Part shown: positions 15,452-17,076 of the stretch, piece after piece
How positions within the stretch are numbered: position 1 is the first letter of the stretch
How the letters are laid out: each line of letters starts with the position of its first letter
NCBI GenBank assembly: GCA_045590615.1
Contig: JAZNRH010000014.1
Span: 1-17,076 of the forward strand
Length of the DNA: 17,076 nt
Reading direction: 5' to 3'
Origin: RGIG6353 sp045590615
GTDB lineage: Bacteria > Bacillota > Clostridia > Oscillospirales > SIG627
The notes under the pieces: model-generated
The model's input: the letters and a program-made list of their open reading frames with translations, nothing else
Database searches by the model: none
What the model was told of the DNA's origin: nothing
Translations under genes and position numbers: made by a program

Positions 15452-16756
15452 ATGGCAATTAAACTTAAAACCGACTATCTTGACTCGTTTATAGCTCAAC
15501 ACGAATACGAGCTGATTGCATCAAGCGTTAAGGCTGCTCACGAAACGCTCGTTCAAAAGGGCGACCCTGCCGAAAAGCCGATTGGCTGGCTCTCTCTCCC
15601 CGTCGATTACGACAAGGACGAATTTGACAGAATTAAAAAGGCAGCAAAAAAAATTCAGGATAGCTGTGACGTTTTCATTGCAATCGGAATTGGTGGCTCG
15701 TATCTTGGAGCAAGAGCTGCAATAGAGTTCGTTAAGGGCTCAAGCTATAATGCTAAGAAAAAAGCTACTCCCGACGTTTATTTTGCAGGTAACACCATTG
15801 ACCCTGATGCACTCCACGACCTTCTCGAAATCTGTGAAGGCAAGGATGTATGTATCAACGTAATTTCAAAATCAGGCTCTACTACAGAGCCGGCAGTTGC
15901 CTTCAGAGTTTTCCGTGAGCTTCTTGAAAAGAAGTACGGAGAGGCAGGTGCAAAGGAAAGAATTTTCGTTACTACCGATAAAAAAGACGTTGTTGGTAAG
16001 CTCAAGCATTTCGCTATCGAAAAGGGCTACGAAACCTTCGTTGTTCCCGACGATATCGGTGGCAGATACAGCGTTCTCTCGGCAGTTGGACTTCTTCCCA
16101 TTGCAGTAGCAGGCTGTGATATCGACAAGATGATGCTCGGTGCAAAGAAGGCTATGAACGACTTTGCTACTCCCGACATTGAAGCAAATGAATGCTACAG
16201 ATACGCGGCTATCAGAAATCTCCTTCTCAGAAAGGGATACGAAATTGAGCTTTTCGTTTCCTACAAGCCCTCGTTTATGTATATGAACGAATGGCTCAAG
16301 CAGCTCTTTGGCGAGAGTGAGGGCAAGGACAAGAAGGGACTCTTCCCTGCTTCCGTAATCTATTCAACCGACCTGCACAGTATGGGTCAATACCTTCAGG
16401 ATGGCAGAAGAATTATTTTCGAAACGGTTATCGACGTACTCAACTCCAACAATGAGGTGAAAGTACCATACGATGCTTCGAATATAGATAACCTCAACTT
16501 CCTCGCAGACAAGGATTTCCACTACGTAAACAAGCAGGCTCTTCTGGGCACACTCGACGCTCACGTTTCGGGTGGGGTTCCAAACGTTGTTCTTGAGCTT
16601 GACAAGATGGATGAGGAAAACTTTGGATATACGGTTTATTTCTTTGAGCTTGCCTGTGCTTTATCGGGTTATATTCTCGGTGTCAACCCCTTCAATCAGC
16701 CCGGTGTTGAAGTTTATAAGAAAAATATGTTCAAGCTTCTCGGTAAACCCGAATAA
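15452..16756 (+). CDS. pgi: Glucose-6-phosphate isomerase
   Basis: The 434-residue protein interconverts glucose-6-phosphate and fructose-6-phosphate in glycolysis. It contains IGIGGSYLGARAA (about 77) and SKSGSTTEP (about 139) for phosphate binding, the PGI signature DDIGGRYSVLSAVG, the catalytic Glu in QLFGESEGK (E288), His in STDLHSMGQ (H309) and Lys in GVEVYKKNMF (K423). The spacing of these residues matches short bacillar isomerases. It ends at LLGKPE, slightly shorter than the roughly 450-residue bacillar enzymes, lacking their last charged helix. AAGAGGT (15439-15445) precedes the ATG, 11 bp after the esterase stop. It is the last gene of the set and is followed directly by a terminator. 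Confidence 0.96.
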   Translation: MAIKLKTDYLDSFIAQHEYELIASSVKAAHETLVQKGDPAEKPIGWLSLPVDYDKDEFDRIKKAAKKIQDSCDVFIAIGIGGSYLGARAAIEFVKGSSYNAKKKATPDVYFAGNTIDPDALHDLLEICEGKDVCINVISKSGSTTEPAVAFRVFRELLEKKYGEAGAKERIFVTTDKKDVVGKLKHFAIEKGYETFVVPDDIGGRYSVLSAVGLLPIAVAGCDIDKMMLGAKKAMNDFATPDIEANECYRYAAIRNLLLRKGYEIELFVSYKPSFMYMNEWLKQLFGESEGKDKKGLFPASVIYSTDLHSMGQYLQDGRRIIFETVIDVLNSNNEVKVPYDASNIDNLNFLADKDFHYVNKQALLGTLDAHVSGGVPNVVLELDKMDEENFGYTVYFFELACALSGYILGVNPFNQPGVEVYKKNMFKLLGKPE

Positions 16757-16796
16757 AAAGGGTAATGAAGAAAAGCGTAGCTTTTCAACCCTTTTT
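16755..16796 (+). terminator. Intrinsic terminator after pgi
   Basis: An inner stem GAAAAGC-GTA-GCTTTTC (16770-16786) is extended by an outer stem AAAAAGGGT (16755-16763) with ACCCTTTTT (16788-16796), leaving an internal loop on the 5' side. The T-run at 16792-16796 supplies the U-tract. The hairpin starts inside the stop codon of pgi. Confidence 0.75.
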
Positions 16797-16799
16797 CCT

Positions 16800-16820
16800 A
16801 TCCCCTAACAAAAAGGGGAT
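16800..16820. repeat. Short inverted repeat
   Basis: ATCCCC (16800-16805) pairs with GGGGAT (16815-16820) around a 9-nt A-rich loop. It is 4 bp past the pgi terminator. An A-run follows on the + strand instead of a T-run, so it is not an intrinsic terminator in that direction. Confidence 0.4.
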
Positions 16821-16846
16821 GTAAAAAAAGGTTAGACCACATAAAA

Positions 16847-16881
16847 CCAGAGGGTGCTTTTTAGCAAAAATCACCCTGTGG
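16847..16881. repeat. Extended imperfect hairpin
   Basis: CCA, AGGGTG and TTTTT (16847-16862) pair in order with AAAAA, CACCCT and TGG (16866-16881), with two single mismatches and a 3-nt loop. It makes a 35-nt near-symmetrical stem. No gene is attached to it within the window. Confidence 0.5.
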
Positions 16882-16890
16882 ACACCCGAA

Positions 16891-16953
16891 AAGCATAACT
16901 TGTTTAATTTTAGTTACATATTACTAAAATTAAAGATAAAACTTCTTATGCTT
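16891..16953. repeat. Nested inverted repeats in AT-rich DNA
   Basis: An inner perfect 12-bp repeat, TTTAATTTTAGT (16903-16914) with ACTAAAATTAAA (16923-16934), is framed by an outer 8-bp repeat, AAGCATAA (16891-16898) with TTATGCTT (16946-16953). It could be an operator, a terminator of a gene beyond the window, or part of a mobile element end. None of these can be decided here. Confidence 0.55.
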
Positions 16954-16980
16954 ATTAAAAAAGCAAACGTTTTATAAGGT

Positions 16981-17004
16981 AAAAAATTGAAAAATCAATT
17001 TTTT
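16981..17004. terminator. AT-only hairpin, possible weak bidirectional terminator
   Basis: AAAAAATTGA (16981-16990) and TCAATTTTTT (16995-17004) are exact reverse complements around a 4-nt A loop. Runs of T leave the stem on both strands, as in weak intrinsic terminators, but the stem has a single G-C pair. Confidence 0.35.
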
Positions 17005-17048
17005 CACATTAATTATATTGTTTTATGTTTTGCACGAACTTCGCGACT

Positions 17049-17066
17049 GCTGTACATAAGTACAGC
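17049..17066. repeat. 7-bp hairpin at the window end
   Basis: GCTGTAC (17049-17055) and GTACAGC (17060-17066) enclose ATAA. The flanks (TCGCGAC and GACGCGC) are GC-rich compared with the preceding 150 bp, suggesting a change of sequence type at the right edge. Together with 16757-17048 no coding region is visible here. Confidence 0.45.
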
Positions 17067-17076
17067 GACGCGCTTC

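Noticed and set aside
12256..16756. Nitrogen-regulator or riboswitch control of the glutamine synthetase gene
   Set aside because: No GlnR-type dyad, T-box or glutamine riboswitch pattern was seen in the 22 bp before the gene or in the acpP leader.

Overview
The window reads as a chromosomal or large-replicon segment of a low-to-moderate GC, Gram-positive-type anaerobe, most likely an uncultured gut-type member of the Clostridia. Support for this is inference from several signs: strong AGGAGG-type ribosome binding sites, sigma-A promoters, surface proteins with S-layer homology (SLH) domains, a type III glutamine synthetase and a short Firmicutes-style glucose-6-phosphate isomerase. I cannot name a genus.

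Left half (1-8921). Three tandem paralogs of a large enzyme that looks like a glycoside hydrolase lie on the + strand. The first is cut by the window edge and only its C-terminal module remains (1-435). The second (620-3470) has no signal peptide and is split by a one-base frameshift in an A5 run at 1483-1487. The third (4260-8921, 1553 aa) is intact and secreted, and carries SLH anchoring repeats in front of the same catalytic region. The second copy begins almost exactly where the SLH part of the third ends, so the locus pairs an apparently cytoplasmic form with a cell-surface form.

Between copies two and three lies a 789-bp non-coding region with the most unusual signal in the window. It holds, in order: two overlapping hairpins, a perfect 14-bp inverted repeat, a MITE-like palindromic block, six TGAC(A) motifs spaced 10-11 bp apart, six same-strand DnaA boxes (four with the exact consensus TTATCCACA) spaced about 11 bp apart, four TGTTCG direct repeats spaced 22-23 bp apart, and a 56-bp stretch that is about 91% A+T. 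The whole array is on roughly one helical register. It resembles a replication origin or another DnaA nucleoprotein site, although no dnaA or rep gene is in the window.

Middle (9074-12097, - strand). A 1007-aa secreted protein has a NAGPA-type phosphodiester glycosidase domain, a Thr/Glu-rich repeat linker and three C-terminal SLH domains. It converges on the third hydrolase, with a shared bidirectional terminator between them. Both SLH proteins should sit on the cell wall and could act on the same type of extracellular glycan (inference).

Right (12256-16756, + strand). A compact gene set follows a good promoter that diverges from the phosphodiester glycosidase gene: acyl carrier protein, type III glutamine synthetase, an alpha/beta-hydrolase esterase and glucose-6-phosphate isomerase. 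Gaps are 22, 4 and 11 bp, so they are probably one operon, ending at a hairpin terminator. The last 320 bp contain no gene but a cluster of inverted repeats in AT-rich DNA.
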